A stretch of 64,000 nt of DNA from Leptospira stimsonii (GCF_003545885.1 NZ_QHCT01000010.1:23577-87576), one strand, 5' to 3'; positions 44,465 through 53,558 are shown, counted from the first letter of the stretch. Notes: a model not told the origin generated them from the sequence alone. A program made the numbers and translations.

Positions 44465-45592
44465 ATTTTTTTCGAAGGATTCTACTCTGAACCAGAATTT
44501 TTGGAATTCACTTTCAGTCCAGTCTTACAGGAGATTTTAGAACCAATCTTGAAAACCGTCCTTCGACGAGTAAGCCTACCTTTTTCACGGATCTCTAATT
44601 CAAAAATTATAGAAAAGCAATCGTAAGCCGATCTTGAGACTGAACCAACGATCCGTCGAATTTGCTTTTGGTTTGACTCATCGAGCCGGAAGAATGAGTG
44701 GATTTAAGATCGATATTCGATGGATTTTATTGGATACTTCGAACCAGAGCTACTTGAATGGATTTACCTGATTGTTATCCAGCAAATCAAACTTGTCATC
44801 GAGGATTTCAAGGATAGCGAACGAATGAAACTCAGAATCAACTATTGGAAGTATCGCTCCTATATTTAGAAAAAATGGCTCAAATCGATTTATGCACCTG
44901 CTTCGTCAATGAGACATTCGTTTCGGGATTAAAAGGGCATACGAATTGACAAAATGAAACGTGGAAAGGATACAAAAGTCATCGTCGACAAAATGAGATT
45001 CCTATCTTCGCTCGGCTAAAAAGCACTTCGTCGCAGAAAAACAAACGCTTCGGAGAAGCTTTCTGTAGAAAGAAAGGAGAGGATAAAATCAAAGTCTTCG
45101 TTGAGGATATACTGATGACTCCGATTCTTTGAATTAAGAACTTAAGAAAAATTTAAAGTGAATCTAATTGCTCCATACAAATTCAATCGTAAAAAGTGGA
45201 ATTCGTAAACTCAGGACAGATCGTCACCGATGGGATATGGACTGAACATTCGCCTGACTTCAAAATATTAGAAGATTGAACTCTCGCAACGAACGAAATG
45301 ATCAGAACTTTTCTGGTAACTGAATACTTACCCGGATTAGGATCATTATTAGATATTTTTAAAATAACATCTATTTATAGCGTTTTCGAGCCTGTTTTTT
45401 TTATGTTATTTAATAAAATCAAGGATTTACGATTCAAAAATCGATGAATCAAGTCGTTTCGAATTTCGGATTCAAAAAAAAGAATTCTTTGTAAGCAGAA
45501 TATAAGTGAGTTTTTAACTTCTCCCGCTATTATCCTTTTTCAGTGAAAACCTCCGATTCGGAGGAAAGCCAAATATACAAAAGGTGAAACTT
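44465..45592. other. 1.1-kb region without an intact gene
   Basis: The long gap between the HisI-like gene and the PI-PLC gene holds a decayed IS5-type transposase (annotated separately). The 3' part, 45330-45540, is AT-rich and probably carries the PI-PLC promoter. Nothing else was recognised. Confidence 0.5.
44660..45120 (+). pseudogene. Relic of an IS5-family transposase
   Basis: Conceptual translation in shifting frames yields typical IS5-type segments in order: LIEP, DLRSIFDGFYWILRTRAT, then a TGA in place of Trp, MDLPDCYPANQTCHRGFQG, a gap, then IDKMKRGKDTKVIVDKM. The last matches the KTKRGKGTK...VD block of IS5 transposases. Several stops and shifts prevent expression. No terminal inverted repeats could be fixed, so the element ends are approximate. 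Confidence 0.65.
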
Positions 45593-46879
45593 ATGAAGAG
45601 AATTTTATCCATTCTCATCTTCTCTCTTTTTCTGGGAGCGATGGGAAATCTTTACGCGAGTCGAGGCTCCGTCGTGGAAAATCCGATCGACGTTTTTGAG
45701 AAGTCTTTCGAAAACAAGGTTCTTTCCATTCAAAGAAAAACGCAGGTAAACGCGAACCTTCCGGTTCACAGAGCCCTTTTTTACGGAACCCACAATTCGT
45801 ATAACAGCAAGTCATACGCCGGTCCGTTCTTCTCTTACGCGTTTCCGAATCAAAAGTATTCCATCGGTGAACAACTTCGCCTTGGCGCAAGGTTTATCGA
45901 ATTGGACGTTCACTGGACTTTGGGAACCCGCGCTCGTAAGGAACTTCTTCTTTGTCACGGTCAGGACAACCACGTGGGTTGTAACGTCTTCGATCGTCCT
46001 TTTTATAAAGGTTTAGAAGAGGTTCGAGATTGGGTTTCCAACGTCTCGAATCGCAACGAAGTTCTCGTTCTTTATATTGAAGATAAGTTCGACGGTCATT
46101 CTTCCGAAGCTCTTCAAACTCTTAAAGATTATCTGGATCCTTGGTTGTATCGTTATTCCGGAAGTTGTTCCGAAATACCCTCTCCGGAGAATATGCCGAA
46201 GTTAGGCGATATGGTCGCGTCCAACAAAAGAATTCTTCTTATGAGCAATGGTTGCTACGATTCTCAGTGGAGCGGCTACTTTAAAAAAATCTTCTTCGGC
46301 GCTTCGACGGGAAGTCCGAAAGAATTCAAAGGTTATCCGGATTGTAATTATTCCAGAGCGACTTACAATTCTTCTATGGTCCGTTTCTTTAACGATACGA
46401 CAAATTACTTCGGGTTCTATGACGGAGTAAAGGAGAGCGGATCTTTTACGGATGCAAATATTCAGTCGATGCTGGCATGTGAGGTGAACGTATTCGGCAT
46501 AGATCAGTTTGATCCGGACTTTGCCAAAAAAGCGATCTGGTCCTGGAATTCTTCCGAGCCGAACAACTGGGCGGGAAGTGAACACTGCGCCGTCGTCTGG
46601 TCCAACGGAAGATGGAACGATCTCAACTGTTCCTCTTGGAATCGTTTTTCTTGTAAAGACGCTTCGGGTAACTGGTATGTGACTTCAGGCGGCGGATCTT
46701 GGTCTTCCGGAAATTCACAGTGTTCTTCGGAAACGGGAGGAAGATATAAATTCTCTGCACCTTTGACACCGTACGAAAACAGAAAACTCTTAGAGGCTAA
46801 GAATTCGGTCGGCGCCGGCGATCTTTGGATCAACCTTACGGATCAGACTTCGGAAGGAAACTGGCTTTTAGGATATTGA
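45593..46879 (+). CDS. Secreted PI-PLC-like phosphodiesterase with C-type lectin-like segments
   Basis: This 428-residue exported protein, counted from the ATG at 45593 (AAGGTG upstream), has a signal peptide and a PI-PLC X-type TIM barrel. Catalytic candidates are His67 (GTHNS), Glu103 and Asp105 (GARFIELDVHW) and His122 (LLLCHG). The last 113 residues are C-type lectin-like: WSWNSSEPNNW, WNDLNC and FSCKD, then a segment with C, PLTPYENRKLL and LWINLTDQTSEGNW. The order is reversed from a standard CTLD, where the latter half comes first. It probably cleaves a phospholipid or glycolipid head group outside the cell and binds sugar. A strong terminator follows. Confidence 0.82.
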   Translation: MKRILSILIFSLFLGAMGNLYASRGSVVENPIDVFEKSFENKVLSIQRKTQVNANLPVHRALFYGTHNSYNSKSYAGPFFSYAFPNQKYSIGEQLRLGARFIELDVHWTLGTRARKELLLCHGQDNHVGCNVFDRPFYKGLEEVRDWVSNVSNRNEVLVLYIEDKFDGHSSEALQTLKDYLDPWLYRYSGSCSEIPSPENMPKLGDMVASNKRILLMSNGCYDSQWSGYFKKIFFGASTGSPKEFKGYPDCNYSRATYNSSMVRFFNDTTNYFGFYDGVKESGSFTDANIQSMLACEVNVFGIDQFDPDFAKKAIWSWNSSEPNNWAGSEHCAVVWSNGRWNDLNCSSWNRFSCKDASGNWYVTSGGGSWSSGNSQCSSETGGRYKFSAPLTPYENRKLLEAKNSVGAGDLWINLTDQTSEGNWLLGY

Positions 46880-46910
46880 TCCCGTAGAGCAACTCTTTTA
46901 AAAATCTCCT

Positions 46911-46938
46911 AGGACGGATTGATCCGTCCTTTTTTTTT
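46911..46938 (+). terminator. Intrinsic terminator after the PI-PLC gene
   Basis: A 9-bp stem, AGGACGGAT with ATCCGTCCT around TG, is followed by nine T. This is a textbook intrinsic terminator, about 30 bp after the stop codon. Confidence 0.93.
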
Positions 46939-47277
46939 AACTTCATAAGAATCGGGTTTTTCAGAAACTCGAAAGGAAAACTCTCGATTTGTTTCCACTC
47001 CTTTTTCTAAACTTCCTCTTTGTCGGAACTCCCACAAAACCTTCGTTTTCTGGTTGAAAGACCATTTTATCGTCGATTCCATCCGTTCTCTTTTTCTTTC
47101 CTGTTGACCTCTCGAGAGTAAATTCACTTTCCTATTTCGATCCCTCCTCTGTTAGCCGAAAGAAAGAGTATAAGAATTTTTTTTGAGAAGAATCGGAGAC
47201 TTGTAAATAATTGATTTATAAGGACAAAAAGAGATGGAATTTTTCCATTTTTATGACAACCTAATCACCTGAATTTC
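46939..47277. other. Spacer with GGAACTCC-type motif
   Basis: No gene is supported on either strand. TGTCGGAACTCCCACAA near 47022 is a member of the dispersed intergenic motif. AT-rich sequence at 47160-47260 probably contains the promoter of the SpoIIE-phosphatase gene. Confidence 0.45.
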
Positions 47278-48675
47278 TTGGGCGCCAAGCGAAACGGGAT
47301 TTCAATCAAATCGATGCTACCAAACACAATCCAAACTAAGGAGGAAACTCTACGTCGCTTTAACAGGGAGCTTATGTCCTTAGCAAAAAATCCGATACTC
47401 GACAAAGGCGATTTAATCCCTGCGTTACACGTCCTTACGGAATCGATTTCAAGAGCTTTGGATTGTGAACGTTGTAGCATCTGGTTTTATAGCGAGACAA
47501 AAACCTCCATTCAATGTCTCGATCTTTTTATCCTCTCCGAAAATTCTCACAATTCCGGAATGGAACTTTTTCAAAAAGACTATCCACGTTATTTCGAAGT
47601 TCTCAAAGATGAAAGATTGATCGTCGCGGACGACGCGATTCACGACAATTCTACGAAAGAATTTGCTCCGAATTACCTATTACCTTTGAACATTCTTTCA
47701 ATGTTGGATGCGCCCATTCTCATGGATGGAAAACTTCTCGGAATCATTTGTAATGAACACGTCGGCAAACGTCATTCTTGGACGCTGGAAGAACAAACCT
47801 TTGTGGGTTCGCTTTCCGATATGATTCCAAGAATCTTTCAAGCGGTGGAAAGAAAGAAAGCGGAAGAAGAATTAAAAAAAGCGAATGAACGTTTGGAATA
47901 CACGGTCAGAACCAGAACCAGAATTATTCTTAGCCAAAAGGAAGAATTGGAACATCAGATCAAGATGGCAAAAAAGATACAAGGTGCTCTTCTTCCGGCC
48001 ACTCTCCCGAAATCCGACTACTTGGATCTACAATATCTTTACGAACCGATGATGGAAATCGGCGGCGATTTCGTAGACTTCCTTTATGACGAGGAAAATC
48101 ATATTCTCGGTTTTTTTATCTGCGATGTTTCGGGTCACGGGGTTTCCGCCGCTTTGCTCGCCTCGATGGTGAAGATGTCCTATTCAAACTGGAGATCGTT
48201 TATTCAAAATCCTGAATATGGTATTGCTCTAATTTACGAATCCCTCGCCGGAAAATTTGCCGGCCATTTTATCACGGCGATTCTCGGAACTCTAAACGTG
48301 AAAACGGGAGAAGGAAGAATGACGAACGCGGGACATTGTCCTCCCGTTTTGCTCAGCAAAGGTAAAAAACCTTACGTATTTTATCAAACGGGCGCATTGC
48401 TTACGGATCTAATTCCTCTAAAATTAGAGACGGTGCCGTTTCACCTGGATCGTGGCGATCGTTTGGTACTTTATACGGATGGAATTATAGAAGCGTTCAA
48501 TCCGAATCGAGAATTATTTTCCGAAGAACGATTGCTTTCTAATTTGGATTCTTCCGAAAACGAACCTTTGGATGAGCTTTGTCAAAAAGTTTTTTCGGAA
48601 GTGAATCGTTTTATGGGAGTCGCTCACGAAGGCTTTTCTGACGACCTTACACTTCTTGCCCTCGAAAGGAAATAG
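47278..48675 (+). CDS. GAF-coiled coil-SpoIIE/PP2C serine phosphatase
   Basis: This 465-residue cytoplasmic signalling protein has a GAF domain (about 40-195), a coiled coil (about 195-235, KKAEEELKKANERLEYTV) and a SpoIIE-type PP2C domain. Metal-binding aspartates appear in EIGGDFVDFL, FICDVSGHGVSAALLASMV, LVLYTDGIIEA and SDDLTLLAL. Such proteins dephosphorylate anti-anti-sigma factors in partner-switching pathways. The TTG at 47278 is weakly supported; an ATG at 47314 is an alternative. A response regulator gene follows 130 bp downstream, but no anti-sigma antagonist is nearby. Confidence 0.85.
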   Translation: MGAKRNGISIKSMLPNTIQTKEETLRRFNRELMSLAKNPILDKGDLIPALHVLTESISRALDCERCSIWFYSETKTSIQCLDLFILSENSHNSGMELFQKDYPRYFEVLKDERLIVADDAIHDNSTKEFAPNYLLPLNILSMLDAPILMDGKLLGIICNEHVGKRHSWTLEEQTFVGSLSDMIPRIFQAVERKKAEEELKKANERLEYTVRTRTRIILSQKEELEHQIKMAKKIQGALLPATLPKSDYLDLQYLYEPMMEIGGDFVDFLYDEENHILGFFICDVSGHGVSAALLASMVKMSYSNWRSFIQNPEYGIALIYESLAGKFAGHFITAILGTLNVKTGEGRMTNAGHCPPVLLSKGKKPYVFYQTGALLTDLIPLKLETVPFHLDRGDRLVLYTDGIIEAFNPNRELFSEERLLSNLDSSENEPLDELCQKVFSEVNRFMGVAHEGFSDDLTLLALERK

Positions 48676-48809
48676 TTTATTGTTCGCGATTTTCTTTCGA
48701 ATTTTGAAACGTCATTTAGAATTGTAGTCCTTTCTCGCGAAAGCAATTGTCAAAAAACAAAAACGAAGGAAATGTGTGACGCCACCGTTTATTGGAGACA
48801 AAGGAAACC

Positions 48810-49484
48810 ATGAAAAACGCGAAAAACTATTCCATTCTTCTTGCGGAAGACGACGAAACCAACGCGGAACTTCTCATCCGCCACGTGGAAAGATACAATT
48901 TTGAAGTGGATCACGTTGTGGACGGGGTTGCCGCGGAAATCAAACTGAGAAAACAACGTTACGATTTGATAATTACGGATAATAAAATGCCGAAACAAAG
49001 CGGTCTTAGTCTTTTGGAAAGAATTCCGGAGATAAATCGTTTAACGCCGATTATCTTTTTAACGGTGAGCAACGAAAAAGAAACGATTTTACAAGCGGTT
49101 CACAATAGGAATCTCGTTGCCTATCTATTAAAGCCGGTCGATACGAATATCCTAATCGAAAAAATTTGCCAAGGTTTGAGCATTAAGGCGAATACTCTAA
49201 TCGATAAGAAGGCGTATCCCTTCGAAATACTTCCTTTTACGAGTTCAGGTCACGGAGTCGGAATCGAATTAAAAGGTTGTCCTTTCGGAAAAAGTGTTGA
49301 AAAACTCGTTCAGGAAATTTCATTTTTTTTGAAGGAACTTCCTAGTCTGCGAAGCATCGTGATTAAAGTGAATCCGGAGTTCTATTTTTTTAAGAATGGA
49401 GAACAATTGCTTTCCACTCTTAGAGATCGTCTTGCAATCAAATATGAAATCAAAAAGGAAGACATCAGCATTCTAAACGAATGA
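48810..49484 (+). CDS. Response regulator with unfamiliar C-terminal domain
   Basis: This 224-residue protein is counted from the ATG at 48810, which has AAGG five bases upstream. The receiver domain occupies about 1-120, with the acidic pair in LLAEDDETNA, phosphoacceptor Asp in LIITDNKMP, and Lys in YLLKPVD. The C-terminal 95 residues (HGVGIELKGCPFGKSVEKLVQEI onward) are not a DNA-binding domain I know; helix-strand alternation suggests a small sensor-like fold. No histidine kinase is adjacent. The upstream SpoIIE phosphatase is a possible functional partner. Confidence 0.8.
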   Translation: MKNAKNYSILLAEDDETNAELLIRHVERYNFEVDHVVDGVAAEIKLRKQRYDLIITDNKMPKQSGLSLLERIPEINRLTPIIFLTVSNEKETILQAVHNRNLVAYLLKPVDTNILIEKICQGLSIKANTLIDKKAYPFEILPFTSSGHGVGIELKGCPFGKSVEKLVQEISFFLKELPSLRSIVIKVNPEFYFFKNGEQLLSTLRDRLAIKYEIKKEDISILNE

Positions 49485-49693
49485 AATTTATTTCAGAATT
49501 TCCGCTTTAGAAAAAGATAAGATTTCCTTTTGCGCTTCTTCTTTATTCGTCTGGGGGTTACTTGAGAGGGTTCCGATCCTTGTTTCGCAAAAGGATTCCA
49601 TTTTTTAATGAGAACTCGAAAAATTCCGAATAAAAAAAATTGGAACCTGAGTTGGGCCTTTTGGTCAGAGGATTAGAAAATGGGAGGAATCCA

Positions 49694-50131
49694 ATGAAAG
49701 GATTTTTTAAAGTTTCCGGTCTGATTCTTGTAATCGCGGCTTTGTTTGCGGGAGGATGTAGGTTTTATAAGTCCCCTGAAAAAAGAGCGGAGTTCGTAGT
49801 AAAGAAGATTAGCTCGGAATTGGATCTGAATGATTCTCAAAAGAAAGAACTCAATCGTATCAAAGACGAAGTTCTAACTAAGAGAAAGGAACTGAAACTC
49901 GAAGGCCCAAGAATTCCAGCGGAGGCACTTGCAGAGTTTCGTCAACCGACTTTAGATGAAAAAAAGATAAACAAGTCGTTTGAATTGGAGATGGGTAAGA
50001 TGACGGAGATGAGACAATACATGACCAAAAAAGCGATTGAGTTTCATGCGATTCTCACTCCAGAACAAAGAAATAAATTTGTGGATTTGATTACAGAGTT
50101 TCAAAAGAAACATCATCATCATGATGACTGA
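49694..50131 (+). CDS. Spy/CpxP/CnrX-like periplasmic lipoprotein with His tail
   Basis: This 145-residue lipoprotein is counted from the ATG at 49694, with GGGAGG six bases upstream. Signal peptide LILVIAALFAGGC gives a lipobox Cys. The mature part is helical with FVVKKISSELDLNDSQKKELNRIKDEVLTKR and ILTPEQRNKFVDLI, the LTxxQ signature of Spy/CpxP/CnrX proteins. It ends in HHHHDD, a likely metal-binding tail. Its last 11 bp overlap the sigma factor gene, so the two are coupled. This is a candidate envelope metal or stress sensor for the sigma factor. Confidence 0.8.
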   Translation: MKGFFKVSGLILVIAALFAGGCRFYKSPEKRAEFVVKKISSELDLNDSQKKELNRIKDEVLTKRKELKLEGPRIPAEALAEFRQPTLDEKKINKSFELEMGKMTEMRQYMTKKAIEFHAILTPEQRNKFVDLITEFQKKHHHHDD

Positions 50132-50672
50132 ATCTGAATTTACAGATATCGTTAGTTCCACTAGGGACATTGTCCTCTCTGCGATTGAAAAAAACCTCGC
50201 AGAGAGGTTTTCTTATGCTATCGACGACGTGGCGCAAGAAACCTATTTTCGCGCGTACAAAGCCTTAAAAAAAGACCAGTTTCGTAAAGAATCCAAACTG
50301 AGCACTTGGTTGTACGCGATCGCCAGAAACGAATCCCTCAGAATGAACGATAAGCTGAAAAGAGAAGAAGAGCGCGCCGATAAATTGGCTCGCTCGAAAA
50401 AACCGGAAGATTTTATAACTAGAAATTCCAGCTTGAACGGAAAGTCGGGGGACGCGGAGAGTAATTCCCAGGAAGTGATCGGATTACTTCGTTCCCTTTT
50501 AGTAAAGATTCCCGATAAATACAGAAGAGTTTTGGAATTCTATTTAGCTGGTTATACGGAAAAACAAATCGCGGAAACCATGGGTGTAAAACCTGGAACG
50601 GTAAAGTCTAGGGCCGCGCGAGGAAAAGAAATGATGAAACGAGTCGGAACAAAGGAGAAATTTTATGAATAA
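50121..50672 (+). CDS. ECF-type RNA polymerase sigma factor
   Basis: This 183-residue sigma-70 family factor has region 2 (AIDDVAQETYFRAYKAL, then KLSTWLYAIARNESL) and region 4 (LEFYLAGYTEKQIAETMGVKPGTVKSRAARGKEMM). It starts inside the His tail codons of the lipoprotein gene and ends 8 bp into the next small membrane protein gene. The tight overlaps imply fixed stoichiometry. It should direct transcription of an envelope or metal response regulon. Confidence 0.9.
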   Translation: MMTESEFTDIVSSTRDIVLSAIEKNLAERFSYAIDDVAQETYFRAYKALKKDQFRKESKLSTWLYAIARNESLRMNDKLKREEERADKLARSKKPEDFITRNSSLNGKSGDAESNSQEVIGLLRSLLVKIPDKYRRVLEFYLAGYTEKQIAETMGVKPGTVKSRAARGKEMMKRVGTKEKFYE

Positions 50673-50934
50673 TCATAATTCCTCTCCTATGAAGGGAGAG
50701 ATTTTAAAAAGAAAACAGAACCAGGATTGGGTGAAGCAAATTTCGTCTAACGTGGTCAGAAGAGATAAAAGGGAAACGAGAAACAAAAGAATCGTAGGTG
50801 CTTCGCTCGCTCTATTCTTGGGCTTGAGTATGTACGTCGGATTCTGGGTTCAGGATTCAATCATGGATTCTCGTGATCAAGACCTTTTGAGTATCGGTGT
50901 TTTTGAAGAATTGGAAGAAGCTTTCAATCGTTGA
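50665..50934 (+). CDS. Small one-TM protein, candidate anti-sigma factor
   Basis: This 89-residue protein has a cytoplasmic N-terminus (about 1-46, basic), one helix (GASLALFLGLSMYVGFWV, about 46-64) and a short acidic outer tail. Size and topology match CnrY-type anti-sigma factors (about 95 residues, one TM), though sequence similarity cannot be judged here. It overlaps the sigma gene by 8 bp. The inferred role is to hold the sigma factor at the membrane until the lipoprotein signals. Confidence 0.65.
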   Translation: MNNHNSSPMKGEILKRKQNQDWVKQISSNVVRRDKRETRNKRIVGASLALFLGLSMYVGFWVQDSIMDSRDQDLLSIGVFEELEEAFNR

Positions 50935-51370
50935 ATTCGGTAGAAACAACCCATTTTCTATAACCTCTTTCCCCTAAGCCGGATGGAGGAGAATGAAATA
51001 GAACGGACCTCGCCAACCTGATCTTTGTGCAGAATAGCATATTATTAAATTAAAATCAAATAACATATTTTTTTTTCGAATTTTTCAAGTAGTTTGTTAC
51101 GGAATTCGTAAATTGTCAAATGAAAGTCATTTAATTTATATGTCGCCACATTAGTCTCTTTATTGATTGCTTATCTATTTTAATAAGCTAAACTGTAGTT
51201 TGAAATTAGTTATAACAAAAATTAAAATAGATTTCTAATTAAGATTAAATGTATGGGCTTAATTTGATTTAGTTCTCCTTTTGTCTGTGAGATTGAATTC
51301 TCTTTAATGAAGTGTTTTAGTTTTTTTATTTCTGAATTTTGAAAATAAAATTAAATGAATGGTAAATTCA
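50935..51370. other. AT-rich spacer
   Basis: This 430-bp stretch is much more AT-rich than its surroundings, with long A/T runs from 51040 to 51360. No gene is seen. The composition break suggests either transferred DNA or a strong promoter region for the next lipoprotein gene. Confidence 0.4.
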
Positions 51371-52000
51371 GTGAATAAAATACAAAAAACGTTTTTAGTT
51401 TTGGTGATATTGTTTTTGGGGAATTGTCTCAGCTTTGGTCGAGAGGAATTTCAAGTTTTGAAAATGAATTCATCTCAGAAAAAAATGAATAAAACTTATT
51501 TTATTTATTCTATTAGAAGTTTGGATTCCTACGGAAAAGAAGTAGAGGTTGATGAGGAATTTATAGAGAAATTCGAAAAAACGGTCAAAGGCGAAGTGGA
51601 AGCTTGTGCGTGTTTTAGCGATTATCAAGTAAAGCATGTTATGGACTTTTCCAAGGAGAAAAATAATCTACCGCAAGATGCATCCGTCGTATATTACGAG
51701 ATTACTTATACACTTACAACCGCAAAACTTCTTAGATACGTGATGAATTTTTTCTTCGTGTATTCTCTTGGAATTATTCCAACAGGATATGGTTGGAATA
51801 TTACGACAGATATTACGCTTTTTGAAAAGCAACGAATGATGAAGAAACAAAGGTTTGAGAGTTACGGAACGGAAGTTGCTGAGTTATTTTTCCTATTTGC
51901 GTTACCGTTTAAGGAGGCTACTTCATTTCCACTAACATCCTTGACAAATAATTTTATTGTAACTTCTTCCGGTGAAAATTTAATTCCTTTAGTGAAGTAG
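51371..52000 (+). CDS. Putative lipoprotein of unknown family
   Basis: This lipoprotein of about 209 residues starts at GTG or ATG near 51371 with KIQKTFLVLVILFLGNC, a likely lipobox Cys. The mature protein has one pair of close cysteines (EACACF) and a hydrophobic segment (YVMNFFFVYSLGIIPTGYGW) near the middle. Codon use is AT-richer than neighbouring genes, as is the spacer upstream. No homologue is recognised. Confidence 0.6.
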   Translation: MNKIQKTFLVLVILFLGNCLSFGREEFQVLKMNSSQKKMNKTYFIYSIRSLDSYGKEVEVDEEFIEKFEKTVKGEVEACACFSDYQVKHVMDFSKEKNNLPQDASVVYYEITYTLTTAKLLRYVMNFFFVYSLGIIPTGYGWNITTDITLFEKQRMMKKQRFESYGTEVAELFFLFALPFKEATSFPLTSLTNNFIVTSSGENLIPLVK

Positions 52001-52197
52001 ATCCCGGTAGTTTGCATATAAATTACTTTTACTTTGTCTGCGCGTTGTAATTTATTAACGAAAAAAAATCGGATAAGCAACCAATCTTATTCAATTTTAC
52101 TATTTATAAGTTCCAAGGCGAAAGATTATTTCGATTTCGATAGAAAAAAATCCAGGGATTTGAGTCGTTTTGCGTCTTCCTTTTCGAGGAGAATTCT

Positions 52198-52574
52198 ATG
52201 TTTCATTTTTTGAACCGAATCGGATCACTTGACGCGGAAAAAAATAAAATGTCCGAAGTTATAGAAACGGCGGACGGAGGATGGGAAGGAGCCATTTTAG
52301 TTTGCTCGCAGTGCGCGGCGAAAATTCCGGGGGAAAGTTTTTTAGGAAAGAGCAGGATCAAAAACGAACTAAAACTCTCATCCGATCCGAAAAAATAGCC
52401 GGAGTACGAGTTCTCGAAGTTTCCTGCTTGAACGTTTGCGAAAAAGATAAAATCGCGATTACGAATACGCTTTCCTCCGAACCCGGTAAGAAAATCGCGA
52501 TGGCGCCTGCAAAAACTTCCGCAAAAAGAATTCTAAATTTTTTTGAGATCGAAAGAGATTACCCGAGTTTTTGA
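52198..52574 (+). pseudogene. Frameshifted thioredoxin-like 2Fe-2S ferredoxin
   Basis: The first frame (ATG at 52198 after GGAG) encodes AILVCSQCAAKIPGESFLGK up to RIKNEL, then stops at 52396-52398. A +1 shift at about 52370-52375 continues into TLIRSEKIAGVRVLEVSCLNVCEKDKIAI and ends at 52574. The joined protein of about 125 residues has Cys spacing (CSQC ... CLNVC) of thioredoxin-like ferredoxins or DUF1636-type proteins. Both halves are coding-like, so a single indel, real or sequencing, explains the break. Confidence 0.7.
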
Positions 52575-52683
52575 ATTTCAAGGGTTATCTCTCTGTGGAT
52601 TTCTGTCCGTTTCTCAATGTACGTTAAATTTCTGATTCAAAAATCATAATTTACGAATGTATCATTCTGAGACTGCTCGGTAT

Positions 52684-53556
52684 TTATCGAATCTTAGCGC
52701 CTTCCTGAATTCCTTCTCCCGGGTATAAGATGACTTCGTCTCCTTCTTTCAATCCGTCTGTGATCAAAGCGTTTTCTCCGCTTCTGGCTTCCAACTTGAC
52801 CTTGGATTTCCTCGCTTTATTTTTCAGGACCTGAAAGACGAACCAGTCCTCTCCCTCTCGAAACAATGCGGCGGTCGGCGCGATGATTTGATTTTCTTTT
52901 TTTTCACTTATGATTTTACAACGAACTTGAAATCCTTCCCCCATTTCGGACGGCGGAACGAAATCCACAATCGCTCTGACTCTTTGTTCTTCCACGCCAA
53001 GGGAGGAGATTTTTGTAAAAGCGGCAGGCTCGACCAAACGCAATTTTCCTTCCAATTTCCCGCCGCCCCAGCCTTCGATTTCGACCGGATTTCCGGGATG
53101 AAGATGAACCGCTTCCTGCGTTAAAACTTCTGCGGCGATTTCCAAACGATCCGTATTACCGACTTCGAGAAGAGGTGTTCCCATTTCGATCGGTCCTTCG
53201 CTTTCTCTGATCACCTTGAGCACCTTACCCGTGATAGGCGAATTTACGGTTCGATCATAGTCCCACTTTACGATCGCGAGAGTTTCTCCTTTGCTCACGG
53301 ATTCTCCTGCGTGTTTATGGATTCTTTTTAAGATTCCACTCACGGGTGAGAAGATCGTAAATTTTTCCTGGACCCTTGTGATTCCTTCCTCTTCTACGAT
53401 TTGCTGATAGGTTCCTCTGATCACTTTTGCTGTTTCGGAGACGACGGGTTTAGGTCTTAGTAAAAACCATAAAACGAAAACGAGAATTCCAAGTCCGATC
53501 CCGATTTTGAATTTCCGATTTGAGGCGACCGACTTCCAGTCTTCTTTCCAATTCAT
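52684..53556 (-). CDS. HlyD/MacA-family periplasmic adaptor of ABC exporter
   Basis: This 290-residue adaptor is counted from the ATG at 53556, with AGGGA six bases upstream. One membrane anchor (GIGLGILVFVLWFLL) is followed by a lipoyl/beta-barrel pattern: RVQEKFTIFSPVSGILKRIHKHAGESVSKG and NSPITGKVLKVIRESEGPI. The alpha-hairpin is very short, so contact with a TolC protein would be minimal. It starts 2 bp after the permease stop, in an operon ATPase-permease-adaptor. Confidence 0.85.
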   Translation of the reverse strand: MNWKEDWKSVASNRKFKIGIGLGILVFVLWFLLRPKPVVSETAKVIRGTYQQIVEEEGITRVQEKFTIFSPVSGILKRIHKHAGESVSKGETLAIVKWDYDRTVNSPITGKVLKVIRESEGPIEMGTPLLEVGNTDRLEIAAEVLTQEAVHLHPGNPVEIEGWGGGKLEGKLRLVEPAAFTKISSLGVEEQRVRAIVDFVPPSEMGEGFQVRCKIISEKKENQIIAPTAALFREGEDWFVFQVLKNKARKSKVKLEARSGENALITDGLKEGDEVILYPGEGIQEGAKIR

Positions 53557-53558
53557 AT

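Noticed and set aside
46909..47127. Minus-strand frame across the PI-PLC terminator
   Set aside because: It spans a strong terminator and a dispersed spacer motif, so it is unlikely to be coding.
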